A DNA stretch of 64,000 nucleotides, taken from assembly GCA_017992055.1 (NCBI GenBank), contig JAGOPK010000008.1, positions 124,001 through 188,000 of the forward strand, given 5' to 3'. The notes below the pieces were generated by a model. The model made no database searches, was not told the origin of the DNA, and saw nothing but the letters and a program-made list of their open reading frames with translations. A program made the position numbers and the translations under genes. This stretch comes from Burkholderiaceae bacterium (GTDB taxonomy: Bacteria > Pseudomonadota > Gammaproteobacteria > Burkholderiales > Burkholderiaceae_C). Shown here piece by piece: positions 8,774 through 17,613 of this stretch; the stretch's first letter is position 1, and the number at the start of each line of letters is the position of its first letter.

Positions 8774-9664
8774 ATGAACATCGTGCTGCTGGGCCCGGAA
8801 GGGCAAGTGGGCTGGGAACTGCGCCGCGCGCTGGCGCCGCTGGGCGCCGTGACCGCGCTGGGCCGGGCCGATGGCGGCGACCTGGCCCAGCCGGAACGGC
8901 TGGCGCAGAGGCTGCGGGACCTGACACCCGATGTGGTGGTCAATGCTGCGGCCTATACCGCGGTGGACAAGGCCGAGTCCGAACCGGGCCTGGCCCAGAC
9001 CATCAATGCCGAAGCCCCTGGCGCCATGGCCCGGGTGATGGCCGATCTGGGCGGCTGGCTGCTGCACTACAGCACCGACTATGTGTTCGACGGCTCGGGC
9101 ACGGCGCCACGCGACGAGAGCGCCGCCACCGCGCCGCTGAGCGTCTACGGCCGCAGCAAGCTGGCCGGCGAGCAGGCCATTGCCGCCAGCGGCTGCAGGC
9201 ATTTGATCCTGCGCACCAGCTGGGTCCATGCGGCGCGCGGCGGCAACTTCGCCCGCACCATGCTGCGCCTGGCGGCCGAGCGCGACAGCCTGAACGTCAT
9301 CGACGACCAGATCGGCGCCCCCACCGGCGCCGATCTGCTGGCCGACCTGGCCGCCCATCTGCTGCGTCATGCGCAGCACGATCCATCGGTCAGCGGCCTG
9401 TACCACGCCGTGGCCGGCGGACAGACCAGCTGGTGCGACTACGCCCGCCATGTGATCGGCTGGGCCCGGGAGCGCGGCGTGGCGCTGAAATGCGGCCCCG
9501 AGCAGGTCCAGGCCATCCCGACCAGCGCCTACCCGACACCGGCCCAGCGGCCGCTGAACTCGCGCCTGGACACGAGCAGACTGCGCCAGGCCTTCGGCCT
9601 GGTGCTGCCGGACTGGCAAGCCGGTGTCGAGCGCATGCTGGCCGAGGCCCTCAATCTGCGCTGA
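8774..9664 (+). CDS. rmlD: dTDP-4-dehydrorhamnose reductase
   Basis: Last step of dTDP-L-rhamnose synthesis (NAD(P)H reduction of the 4-keto group). The 296-residue SDR begins MNIVLLGPEGQVGWELRR (nucleotide-binding GxxGxxG) and has YSTDYVFDGSG and the YGRSKLAGE catalytic Tyr/Lys. The product is dTDP-rhamnose, or, with a 2-deoxy substrate, potentially an L-configured 2,6-dideoxysugar (speculative). rmlC follows after 31 bases. rmlA and rmlB are not in the window, so dTDP-4-keto-6-deoxyglucose must come from elsewhere. Confidence 0.94.
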   Translation: MNIVLLGPEGQVGWELRRALAPLGAVTALGRADGGDLAQPERLAQRLRDLTPDVVVNAAAYTAVDKAESEPGLAQTINAEAPGAMARVMADLGGWLLHYSTDYVFDGSGTAPRDESAATAPLSVYGRSKLAGEQAIAASGCRHLILRTSWVHAARGGNFARTMLRLAAERDSLNVIDDQIGAPTGADLLADLAAHLLRHAQHDPSVSGLYHAVAGGQTSWCDYARHVIGWARERGVALKCGPEQVQAIPTSAYPTPAQRPLNSRLDTSRLRQAFGLVLPDWQAGVERMLAEALNLR

Positions 9665-9695
9665 CCGCCCCGATCCGAACCGAGACCCGCACGCC

Positions 9696-10259
9696 ATGAA
9701 ACTCATTCCCACCCGATTGCCCGAGGTCGTGATCGTCGAGCCCGCCGTCTTCGGCGACGACCGCGGCTGGTTCATGGAAAGCTACAGCGAGCGCAGATTC
9801 CACGACGGCCTGAAGGCCCTGGGCCTGCCGGCACCTCGGCCTTTCGTGCAGGACAACGAGAGCCACTCCAAGGCCGGCGTGCTGCGCGGCCTGCACTACC
9901 AGTTGCCGCCGCATGCGCAGGGCAAGCTGGTGCGGGTGGTGGCTGGGGCGGTGTTCGACGTGGCGGTGGACATCCGCCGCGGATCGCCCACCTTTGGCCA
10001 GTGGGCGGGCGTGGAACTCACGGCCGACAACAAGCGCCAGCTGTGGATCCCCGAGGGCTTTGCACACGGCTTCGTGGCGCTGGTCGACGACACCCGCTTC
10101 CTCTACAAGACCACGGACTTCTATGCCAAGGACTGTGAGCGGGCGATACGGTTTGATGATCCGGCGATTGGGATCGAGTGGCCGGCGAGCGTCCAGCGAT
10201 CGGCACTGGCCCCCAAGGACGCGGGAGCTCCACTTCTATCCGATGCGGAGATCAAATGA
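9696..10259 (+). CDS. rmlC: dTDP-4-dehydrorhamnose 3,5-epimerase
   Basis: Epimerises dTDP-4-keto-6-deoxyglucose at C3 and C5. The cupin-fold product of 187 residues has the family core FVQDNESHSKAGVLRGLHYQ with the catalytic His, then VDIRRGSPTFGQW and PEGFAHGF. The ATG at 9696 follows the rmlD stop by 31 bases; the longer frame upstream overlaps rmlD and has no family similarity. Adjacent to the polysaccharide export operon. Confidence 0.95.
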   Translation: MKLIPTRLPEVVIVEPAVFGDDRGWFMESYSERRFHDGLKALGLPAPRPFVQDNESHSKAGVLRGLHYQLPPHAQGKLVRVVAGAVFDVAVDIRRGSPTFGQWAGVELTADNKRQLWIPEGFAHGFVALVDDTRFLYKTTDFYAKDCERAIRFDDPAIGIEWPASVQRSALAPKDAGAPLLSDAEIK

Positions 10260-10382
10260 GAAGCACCGCGTCGGAGAAGCCACCGGCGCTCGGCCACCTG
10301 ATCGGGACTCGGTCACTTTCCCGCACGATGCCGCACCGACTCATGCCGCCCCAAAACCGGGCGGCTGCGGATATCTCATCGA

Positions 10383-10388
10383 TAGAAT
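10383..10388 (+). promoter_or_regulatory. -10-like TAGAAT upstream of the Wza-like gene
   Basis: TAGAAT lies in the 228-base gap between rmlC and the export gene, about 100 bases before the ATG. No clear -35 at 16-18 bases. It is a candidate start for the plus-strand polysaccharide operon. The rest of the gap shows nothing I can name. Confidence 0.25.
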
Positions 10389-10487
10389 GATCTTCATGCG
10401 CGGCGATGAACCAGGCCTCTGCGGCTGAGCCGTGCCTCGCGGAGCGCAAGCGCGCGTGCCAATCTTTGCAGTGACCTGACCTCATCG

Positions 10488-12374
10488 ATGCCAACCTCTC
10501 CATCGACGCCCTGGCAAACAGCAGAGCCGGCGTCCCACCGTCTGCGCGCTTGGATGCGGTGGGCACTCACGCTGGCCGCCATTGGGTGCGCAGCCACCGT
10601 GTCGGCTCAGACAACCCAGATTACCCAGACAACCACTAGCGATGGTTCTGTGCCGGCCACGGTGCGGTTGCGGCAGGCACCGCAGGAAGCCATCCTCCCG
10701 GATCGAGCCGATCCCACCCTGCCTCAGGCTGCGTCTCCCTATGTCCCGGGCGAGTTCGAACGCTTTGTCCAGCGTCAATCGCGGGACGACGTGCGGCGCT
10801 TCGGCGCAGAGTTGGTCACGGCGGCTTTTGAAGGTCGGGGCGCGGATTTGAGTCCGCTTCCGCCCGAGGACTATCTGGTCGGAGCCGGCGACGAAATCCT
10901 GATCACGGTGTGGGGCAGCGTGGACGCTGACCTTCGGCTGATTGTCGACCGGGCGGGTCGAATCATGATTCCGCGAGTCGGAGCCGTGCAAGTAGCAGGC
11001 GTGCGGAACAGCGACCTCCAGGACTTGGTTTCGCGGCGCATGTCGCAAGTCTTCAAGAACTTTCAGGTCACCGTCGGCCTGGGCCAACTGCGTGGCATTC
11101 GGGTATTTGTTACAGGATTCGTGGTCAAGCCAGGCACCTACGCGGTCAGCAGCCTGTCGACGGTGTTGTCTACGCTGATGCGCGCGGGCGGGCCGTCTGC
11201 AGCCGGCAGTTTCAGATCGATTGAACTGCGCCGCGGCGGCCGGCTGCTTTCTTCGCTCGACCTTTACGACCTTCTCCTGAAGGGGGACCGGTCGGCGGAC
11301 AGCTTGGTGCAGGCGGGCGATGTGGTTCATGTTGGCCCGGTCGGCATCCAGACGGCCGTGATCGGCAGTGTCAACAAGCCCGTGGTGCTCGAACTGAAAC
11401 CGGGCGAAGGTGTCGCCGAAGCCCTGCGGATTGCCGGCGGCTTCAGCGCTGTGGCCGACCGGACCCGCGTGGCTGTCGAGCGGCTGCGCGACCGCCATGC
11501 CGAGCGTGTGGCAGAGCTGAAGATTCCCGCCGATCTCAAGCAGCCCCTCAGCAACGGTGACGTGCTGCGTGCGTTCAGCGCGGTTGAGGCCACACTGCCC
11601 ATGCAACGGCAGAGCAAACGCGTGCGGGTGGAAGGGGAAGTCGCACACCCCGCTGACTACGTGCTGCCGGAGGGCAGCACGATCGCAGACGCCATCCGCG
11701 CCGCGGGCGGGGTGACTCAGCATGCCTACATCTATGCCACCGAGTTCAATCGCGAAAGTGTGAAGGCCACACAACAGGCCAACTACGATCGCGCGCTGCG
11801 CGACATGGAAACCGATCTGGCACGCGCAACCGCAGCCCAACGCGTCAATTCAACGGAAGAAGTGGCGCAGCAAACGGCGCGGATCTCGTCGACGTCCCAA
11901 CTGATCGAGCGGCTGCGGCTGCTGCGCCCGAATGGCCGCTTGGTGCTGCGCCTGAACCCCGGTCAACGCGAACTTCCAGACATCGCCCTGGAAGACGCCG
12001 ACCGGATCTACATCCCGGCGCGCCCCACCACCGTCGGCATCCATGGCAGCGTCTTCAACGCGGCCAGCTATCTTTACACTCCGGATCGCAAACTCGGGGA
12101 CTACCTGCAGCTCGCCGGTGGCCCGACCAAGGGGGCGGATGAGAAGAGCGTGTTCGTCATCCGTGCCAATGGCGAGGTGATCAGCACCCGACAGGAAACC
12201 GGCTGGATCAGATCTGACCGCCAGCTGCTGAACCTGCCCGCCCTCCCCGGTGACACCATGTTCGTGCCCGAAGAGATGAACAGAACCACGTTCGTGCAAG
12301 CCGCCAAGGACTGGACACAGATCCTGTATCAGTTTGGCATCGGCATCGCCGGTATTGTCAGCGCCACCCGGTGA
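10488..12374 (+). CDS. Wza-like outer-membrane polysaccharide export protein with multiple SLBB domains
   Basis: Predicted outer-membrane exporter of capsule or exopolysaccharide. A hydrophobic signal segment RWALTLAAIGCAATVSA spans about residues 24-40. The only nearby Cys follows AIG, a poor lipobox, so lipidation is uncertain. The Poly_export domain begins near residue 125 (YLVGAGDEILITVWG) and is followed by several SLBB-type repeats (VFVTGFVVKPGTYAVSS, VRVEGEVAHPADYVLPEG, IHGSVFNAASYLYTP). The last 20 residues form a hydrophobic helix like the Wza membrane-spanning helix. At 628 residues it is much longer than E. coli Wza (379). A start at Met23 (10554) is possible. First gene of a six-gene plus-strand run. 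Confidence 0.88.
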   Translation: MPTSPSTPWQTAEPASHRLRAWMRWALTLAAIGCAATVSAQTTQITQTTTSDGSVPATVRLRQAPQEAILPDRADPTLPQAASPYVPGEFERFVQRQSRDDVRRFGAELVTAAFEGRGADLSPLPPEDYLVGAGDEILITVWGSVDADLRLIVDRAGRIMIPRVGAVQVAGVRNSDLQDLVSRRMSQVFKNFQVTVGLGQLRGIRVFVTGFVVKPGTYAVSSLSTVLSTLMRAGGPSAAGSFRSIELRRGGRLLSSLDLYDLLLKGDRSADSLVQAGDVVHVGPVGIQTAVIGSVNKPVVLELKPGEGVAEALRIAGGFSAVADRTRVAVERLRDRHAERVAELKIPADLKQPLSNGDVLRAFSAVEATLPMQRQSKRVRVEGEVAHPADYVLPEGSTIADAIRAAGGVTQHAYIYATEFNRESVKATQQANYDRALRDMETDLARATAAQRVNSTEEVAQQTARISSTSQLIERLRLLRPNGRLVLRLNPGQRELPDIALEDADRIYIPARPTTVGIHGSVFNAASYLYTPDRKLGDYLQLAGGPTKGADEKSVFVIRANGEVISTRQETGWIRSDRQLLNLPALPGDTMFVPEEMNRTTFVQAAKDWTQILYQFGIGIAGIVSATR

Positions 12375-12384
12375 CGTCCTGCCC

Positions 12385-13500
12385 ATGAGTACGAATCCAA
12401 CCGACGCCCTTGCACCAGAGTCCAGCACGATCTCATTGACGGAAGCCGCAGCGGTGCTGCGGAGCCGATGGCGCATCGTCGTCGGTGCAACGTTCGCCGG
12501 AGCTGCCATCGGTGTCGCAATTGCGTTGCTGCTGCCCCCAATCTACACAGCTCGCGGCTTGGTCTTACCCCCAACTCAGCCTCAGTCGACAGCGGCGGCG
12601 GCGCTCAGCTCCTTGGGCTCGCTAGGCTCCCTGGGTGGCGTCAGCGGATTGCGAAGTCCGGCCGATCAGTTCGTTGCCCTCATGCAAAGTGCCACCGTCG
12701 GCCACAGACTGGTTGATCGGTTCAAGCTGATGGAGACCTTCGACGTCCCGTTCAAGGATGACGCCTACCGACTGCTGCTGAGAAGCACACGAATGTCTGT
12801 CGGCAAACGGGATGGCCTGATCACCATCGAGGTCGACAGCAAAAGCCCCAAACTTGCAGCCGATCTTGCCAATGCCTATGTGGAAGCGTTGCGCGAGTTG
12901 CTCAGTTCCATCGCCGTCACGGAGGCGCAGCAGCGCCGAGTCTTCTTCGAGGCTCGCCTCAAGGAGACGAGCGACAAACTGTCCAAGGCCCAGGGCGATC
13001 TGCAAGCCAGTGGCATCAGCCCAGGAACGATCAAGTCCGACCCCCGTTCCGCCGCCGACAACTACGCCCGACTGAAGGCCGAACTCACCGCCGCGACGGT
13101 GCGTCTGGAAGGACTGCGCCAGATGATGGTGGATGCAGCCCCAGAAGTACAACAGCAACTGGCGCTGATGAGTGCCCTGCGCCGCCAACTGGATCAACTG
13201 GAATCGCCGACACCGTCAAACGACGGCGGCAGCCGCAGGGACTACGTGTCCCTCTACAGAGAGTTCAAGTATCAGGAAACCCTGTTCGAACTCTATGCTC
13301 GCCAGTACGAAGTGGCCCGCGCGGACGAGAGCCGCGACGGGGTTCTGCTGCAGGTCGTCGATGCGGCGCAGCCTCCCGATCGGAAGAGCAAGCCGTCACG
13401 CACCATGATCACCGTGTTCAGCACGGCGCTGTTCGGCCTCGCGGGCCTGGCCTTCGTGCTGATCCATCATTCCATCCGGCGACGTACGCGCTCCGCTTGA
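12385..13500 (+). CDS. Wzz-type polysaccharide chain-length determinant / co-polymerase
   Basis: Inner-membrane regulator of glycan chain length. The 371-residue product has an N-terminal transmembrane segment (about residues 34-52, VVGATFAGAAIGVAIALLL), a long periplasmic region with coiled-coil character (QQRRVFFEARLKETSDKLSKA), and a C-terminal segment VFSTALFGLAGLAFVLIHH preceded by the Pro-rich AAQPPDRKSKPSRT typical of Wzz. No cytoplasmic tyrosine-kinase domain is attached and none is encoded nearby. The start at 12385 follows the export gene by ten bases; an upstream in-frame ATG would overlap it. Confidence 0.9.
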   Translation: MSTNPTDALAPESSTISLTEAAAVLRSRWRIVVGATFAGAAIGVAIALLLPPIYTARGLVLPPTQPQSTAAAALSSLGSLGSLGGVSGLRSPADQFVALMQSATVGHRLVDRFKLMETFDVPFKDDAYRLLLRSTRMSVGKRDGLITIEVDSKSPKLAADLANAYVEALRELLSSIAVTEAQQRRVFFEARLKETSDKLSKAQGDLQASGISPGTIKSDPRSAADNYARLKAELTAATVRLEGLRQMMVDAAPEVQQQLALMSALRRQLDQLESPTPSNDGGSRRDYVSLYREFKYQETLFELYARQYEVARADESRDGVLLQVVDAAQPPDRKSKPSRTMITVFSTALFGLAGLAFVLIHHSIRRRTRSA

Positions 13501-13578
13501 ACGTTCGCCGTCCGTTGCGACGGTATCGGGCCTGCCGGGGATCTGCACGGCCTTGAGCAACCAGCAGGAACCACCGAA

Positions 13579-14310
13579 TTGACAGATCTCCCGCTGACAG
13601 TCGTCACGGCAGTGAGGAATGATCCTGACGCGCTCCGCCTGACCATGTCCAGTGTTCGGCGAGAGTTGCCGACGGCAGAGCACCTCATTGTCGACGGGTC
13701 TGACTTGCCGCTTCTGCCCAACAGGGGCCACCCGCCCAACCTGGTTATTCGGCATGGCAAGGACCGCGGCATCTCCCATGCCTTCAATCGCGGCATCCTG
13801 TCTGCCAACCGGGAGTACGTGATCTTTATCAATGCTGGGGACTACCTGATCGACGGCGCCGGCGGAGCAATCCAGCAGGCGCTGGGCGGCGACAAACCCG
13901 ATATCGCTTGGTTCCCCGTGCACAGGCTGGAACCTGACGGCAGCGTCACCGTGTATAGACCGCGTCTCCAGTGGCTTAAGTACGCCATGTCAGCCCCCCA
14001 CCAAGGCATGATCGTTCGGCGTGACGTCTTCGCCCAGGTCGGGCTGTTCACCTTGCAGCGATACGCCATGGACCACCACTTTGCCCTTCGCGTGGTGAGC
14101 GCCCGGCCGGCCTATCGCATCGATTGCCACTCGACACCCATCGCCGTCTATCCGTCGGGCGGCCATTCCACACGCGGCGGCTATAAGCCGTTCCTCGCGA
14201 ACTGCCGCAATGTGTGGCAGATCAGCCCACGTGACTGGCCGGCGGCCGTGCTGGCCAATGCTTATCTGGTCGTCAAGTCCAAGTTGGCCCAGGTACGAGT
14301 CCCGCAATGA
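13579..14310 (+). CDS. Glycosyltransferase family 2
   Basis: Cytoplasmic GT-A glycosyltransferase adding one sugar of the repeat unit. The 243-residue product has LTVVTAVRNDPDALRLTMSS, HLIVDGSD and the metal-site region FINAGDYLIDGAG, with the acceptor-side block MDHHFALRV. The start is a TTG at 13579, supported by AGGAA eight bases upstream; no ATG or GTG gives a family-like N-terminus. Its stop overlaps the next start (ATGA). Donor and acceptor are not predictable. Confidence 0.85.
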   Translation: MTDLPLTVVTAVRNDPDALRLTMSSVRRELPTAEHLIVDGSDLPLLPNRGHPPNLVIRHGKDRGISHAFNRGILSANREYVIFINAGDYLIDGAGGAIQQALGGDKPDIAWFPVHRLEPDGSVTVYRPRLQWLKYAMSAPHQGMIVRRDVFAQVGLFTLQRYAMDHHFALRVVSARPAYRIDCHSTPIAVYPSGGHSTRGGYKPFLANCRNVWQISPRDWPAAVLANAYLVVKSKLAQVRVPQ

Positions 14311-15368
14311 GTCGCAGCCCGCATGTCCTGATACCGCTGCTGACATTGAAGGACAACGGCGGCGTGTCGGTGGCGCTCGCACTCGCCCGGGCCCTCTTGC
14401 AGTCTGGTGCTCGGGTCACGGTCGTCGCGTCGGATTACCACGGCTCGGCCCCCTGTCGTCGTCCGGAGAACGCCGGCATCGGGTTTGTGACGACACCAGC
14501 CGTGGGGCGCAATATCGCGCTGTCTATGCTGGTGTTTTTCGTCTTGGCCAGCCTCCGGTCCTTGCTCACCAGGCCGACGCTGGTCTACACCCACATCGCG
14601 ACCTGCCTCATTCCCCAGTTCAGGCGCGGAGAGCCTTACTGGCTGGCGCAGGACATCGAATACAGATTTTTCCGCGGCAGCACGCGTCGCCTCATGAAGG
14701 CCCTGTTCGGCCGTGCCCTGCACGGGAATACGCTGCTGGTGACGTCAGACTGGCTGGGGCGCTTCATGCGCCGATCTGGCGCCCGAATCGCCTGCTGTGG
14801 CGATGTAGGCCTGGCCACCCGATGGCTGAGCAACCAGGCCCCGGAAGTAAGGCGCGATATCGACTTTCTGCTGATTGCAAAGAAGGGTGCCCACAAGAGA
14901 CAGCGGGAAACACGTTCTGTGGCCTTGGAATTGGCACGCCGGCACTTCTTGGTCCAACTGATCGATCAAGAGAAAGAGACCTGGCCTGAACTTGACCCCG
15001 AGGTTTCCGCGCGGCTCACGCGGCAGGACGCTGTTCCGTCCGAGACGATGGCCGCACTGTTCGCGCGCGCCCGGGTATTTGTCTCTCTGTCGTCGGCCGA
15101 GGGGTACGGCCTGACACCGCTGGAAGCTCTGGCCTATGGTGCGTGCGTTCTGTCGACGCCCACCCCCAGCGTGTCGGGCTTGAGCCACCCACGGCTTTCA
15201 GTGCTGTCAGGCAGAGCCGACATCGAGATGCGCGCAGTGGAGACAGCCATCCGATGCCATCGAATGGCAGACTCCCTGGCCACTGGGCACGAAGTGGCGC
15301 TTCCCACCATGGAAGCGTGGACTGCACGTGCGGCGGCGGCCACGGTCGCACGCCTGACCACCTCCTGA
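14307..15368 (+). CDS. Glycosyltransferase, GT4-like (GT-B fold)
   Basis: Probable retaining glycosyltransferase. The N-terminal domain has LKDNGGVSVALALARALLQ, like the glycine-rich acceptor loop of GT4 enzymes. The C-terminal domain carries SLSSAEGYGLTPLEALAYGACVL, the E-x7-E donor motif. There is no transmembrane segment except a short hydrophobic stretch near residue 75. 353 residues; translationally coupled to the preceding GT2 gene. Confidence 0.83.
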   Translation: MSRSPHVLIPLLTLKDNGGVSVALALARALLQSGARVTVVASDYHGSAPCRRPENAGIGFVTTPAVGRNIALSMLVFFVLASLRSLLTRPTLVYTHIATCLIPQFRRGEPYWLAQDIEYRFFRGSTRRLMKALFGRALHGNTLLVTSDWLGRFMRRSGARIACCGDVGLATRWLSNQAPEVRRDIDFLLIAKKGAHKRQRETRSVALELARRHFLVQLIDQEKETWPELDPEVSARLTRQDAVPSETMAALFARARVFVSLSSAEGYGLTPLEALAYGACVLSTPTPSVSGLSHPRLSVLSGRADIEMRAVETAIRCHRMADSLATGHEVALPTMEAWTARAAAATVARLTTS

Positions 15369-15373
15369 CCGAC

Positions 15374-16585
15374 ATGGGTGCCGGTCGATTCGTCAGGCCG
15401 CCCGTCCTGCTGCTGGCGGCCCTGCTCTTCCTGGCAGGCATCGACGGCTTTCTGCTGCTGGAACCGCTGAAGGAGTTGGGCTCCCGACCGTTCTACATCC
15501 TGGCCATCCTGCCCGCGGCGTGGCTGGCCACACATTCCGGCCTTCGCCTGTCGATTGCAGGTCTGGCTGGCCTGCTGGCCCTGGTCGCGGCGGCGACGAT
15601 CGGGTACATGCTGTCGGGGTCGACCCTGGCCCCCTTTGGCGAGAAGGAACCAAGCACCCAATTTCTGGCGCACTCCTTCCTGTTTCTGCTGGGATTCTCC
15701 CCTCTCGCATTGAGGATAGAATGGCAGATCAGCCAACGGGAAATGGTCGACGCCACTCGCCTGGCATTGGCGGCTCATCTGGCTTTCTCGGCCTTGGACT
15801 GGATGGCCATCACCACCGGCCAACCTCGCCCATTCGAAGGAATCTTTCTGGCCGCCGGCGAGTCCCGGGTGTTTCCCACCGGACTGTTCAGCGAGCCTTC
15901 CTATCTGGCCGCCTACGTCGCCATGACGCTTCCCGTGTGCATGCTGACGTCAAGCGTCTACCTCTTGGCCGGACTCTCGGCCATTGCGGGCACCCTGTTC
16001 TTCGTTGGGGACGTCCGCAGTTTCTTCGTGGTCTACGCGGGCAGTTTGGGCACCTTGGCGGTGATCCGCTGGGGCCTGGGCCTGAAGACTGTTCTGGCAA
16101 CCGCAGCAGTCGGGTGGCTGTTGTATGAAACGGCCAACTCGCTGAACCTGTTGGCCGTGGAGGAGAATCTAAGTTCGGCATACCGACTGGGCAATACGAT
16201 TTCCTACGCCCTCCATGCAATCGCCCACGACGTGCTGGTGGGTGATGGATTCGGCGCCTCCCACTTCCTTTACCTGCAGCTGGATCATCCCGACTTCATG
16301 CTGTTGAGCACCGAATATTCCAGGATGCTGGACGGCACAGGCCAGCGGGTTCCGGTCTTCAATCTGTGGATCCGTCTGGCTGTTGAGTTGGGAGTTCTCC
16401 CCACAGCGTGTCTGCTGGCGTTCCTGATTCGCCTGGTCTTTGACTCGAAGCGGCCGGCGCCCGCCCGCGTTCTGCTGGCTGGCAGTCTGACGTTCACGAT
16501 GTCCACGGACTCCTACATCTACGGCATGCTCACGATGGGCATTGCGCTGGCTCTGCTGGCTCGAGCGCGAGCCAATCCAGCCTGA
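15374..16585 (+). CDS. Polytopic membrane protein, probable Wzy-like polymerase
   Basis: A 403-residue multi-pass inner-membrane protein starting MGAGRFVRPPVLLLAALLFLAG. There are about ten hydrophobic segments and a large loop after GDGFGASHFLYLQL. Sequence similarity among Wzy/O-antigen ligase proteins is low, so the call rests on topology, length and place between glycosyltransferase genes in a locus with Wza, Wzz and a flippase. I see no diagnostic motif. An alternative is an O-antigen ligase-type acceptor transferase. The ATG at 15374 starts five bases after the previous stop. Confidence 0.7.
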   Translation: MGAGRFVRPPVLLLAALLFLAGIDGFLLLEPLKELGSRPFYILAILPAAWLATHSGLRLSIAGLAGLLALVAAATIGYMLSGSTLAPFGEKEPSTQFLAHSFLFLLGFSPLALRIEWQISQREMVDATRLALAAHLAFSALDWMAITTGQPRPFEGIFLAAGESRVFPTGLFSEPSYLAAYVAMTLPVCMLTSSVYLLAGLSAIAGTLFFVGDVRSFFVVYAGSLGTLAVIRWGLGLKTVLATAAVGWLLYETANSLNLLAVEENLSSAYRLGNTISYALHAIAHDVLVGDGFGASHFLYLQLDHPDFMLLSTEYSRMLDGTGQRVPVFNLWIRLAVELGVLPTACLLAFLIRLVFDSKRPAPARVLLAGSLTFTMSTDSYIYGMLTMGIALALLARARANPA

Positions 16586-16630
16586 TCCATCCCTCGGGTT
16601 GGCACGGGCGTCAAGGACTCGACAAGAACA

Positions 16631-17575
16631 ATGGTTTCTCAGAACGGGGACGACACCAGAAGCAAGACTCTGGTCCTACTGGCCGCCTACAACGGGGCTG
16701 AGACCATCGAGCGGCAGATCTCATCGGTACTGGCCCAGGACGATGTCGACATCGAGATCTTGGTGCGCGACGACGGCTCGAAGGATGGCACCGACGACAT
16801 CGTCGCGAACCTCGCGCGCCAAGACCCTCGCGTGCGTCTTATCTCCGACGGCCGAGCCAGCGGGTCTGCCGGCGCCAACTTCTTCGAACTCATCCGCATC
16901 GCACCGCTCTCCGGCTGCGACTTCGTGGCATTTTGCGATCAGGACGATGTCTGGCACTCCGGGAAACTGTCGCGCGCCATCCATCACCTACGAACGAGAG
17001 GCGCCGATGGATACTCGTCGGCGGTGGAGGCCGTGTGGCCCGATGGTCGACGTCGGACTCTGAGACAAAACCCCCAACTGAGAGCTGCAGACCATCTCTT
17101 CGAAGGCGCAGGGCAGGGCTGCACCTTTGTCATGACCGTCGGGTTCGTCCTCCGGGTGCGAGCGGCGTTGGCGGCTCATCCACAGGCCTTTGCCCGCCTG
17201 CACTACCACGACTGGGCGGTGTTTGCCCTGGCACGGGCTTCGGGCTGCAATTGGATCATCGACGACGCGGTCACGATGACGTACCTCCAGCACGAAGCCA
17301 ATGACACTGGTGCGCGAGGCTCCATGGGTTCAATCCGGCGACGTTGGTCTTTGATTGCCGGCGGATGGTATCGAGGCCAGATCCTGGCCATGGTCGACAT
17401 GTTGCTCTTGGCCCGGCCCGGCGATCCCGCCGCGTCACAGTGGCGCGCACTGAGCACCCGCAAGCATGCTTGGATCGCCTTCGCACAACGGCTGCACTTC
17501 GTGCTGGTGAACGGCCGTCGAAAGCGCATTGACCGCTGCGTGATGGCCGCCGCAGTCCTTTTGGGGCACCTCTGA
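16631..17575 (+). CDS. Glycosyltransferase family 2, rhamnosyltransferase-like
   Basis: GT-A enzyme of 314 residues. Motifs are TLVLLAAYNGAETIERQI, VRDDGSKDGTDDIV and FCDQDDVWHSGKL, whose DQDD is the metal-binding site. This combination is frequent in rhamnosyltransferases of O-antigen loci, and rmlC/rmlD lie in the same locus, so dTDP-rhamnose or a related deoxysugar is a reasonable donor (inference). Last gene of the plus-strand run; convergent with the next gene across 38 bases. Confidence 0.86.
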   Translation: MVSQNGDDTRSKTLVLLAAYNGAETIERQISSVLAQDDVDIEILVRDDGSKDGTDDIVANLARQDPRVRLISDGRASGSAGANFFELIRIAPLSGCDFVAFCDQDDVWHSGKLSRAIHHLRTRGADGYSSAVEAVWPDGRRRTLRQNPQLRAADHLFEGAGQGCTFVMTVGFVLRVRAALAAHPQAFARLHYHDWAVFALARASGCNWIIDDAVTMTYLQHEANDTGARGSMGSIRRRWSLIAGGWYRGQILAMVDMLLLARPGDPAASQWRALSTRKHAWIAFAQRLHFVLVNGRRKRIDRCVMAAAVLLGHL

Positions 17576-17613
17576 ACGACTGCTTGGCCGCGCCCGATGC
17601 GCCGCCTCAGGCT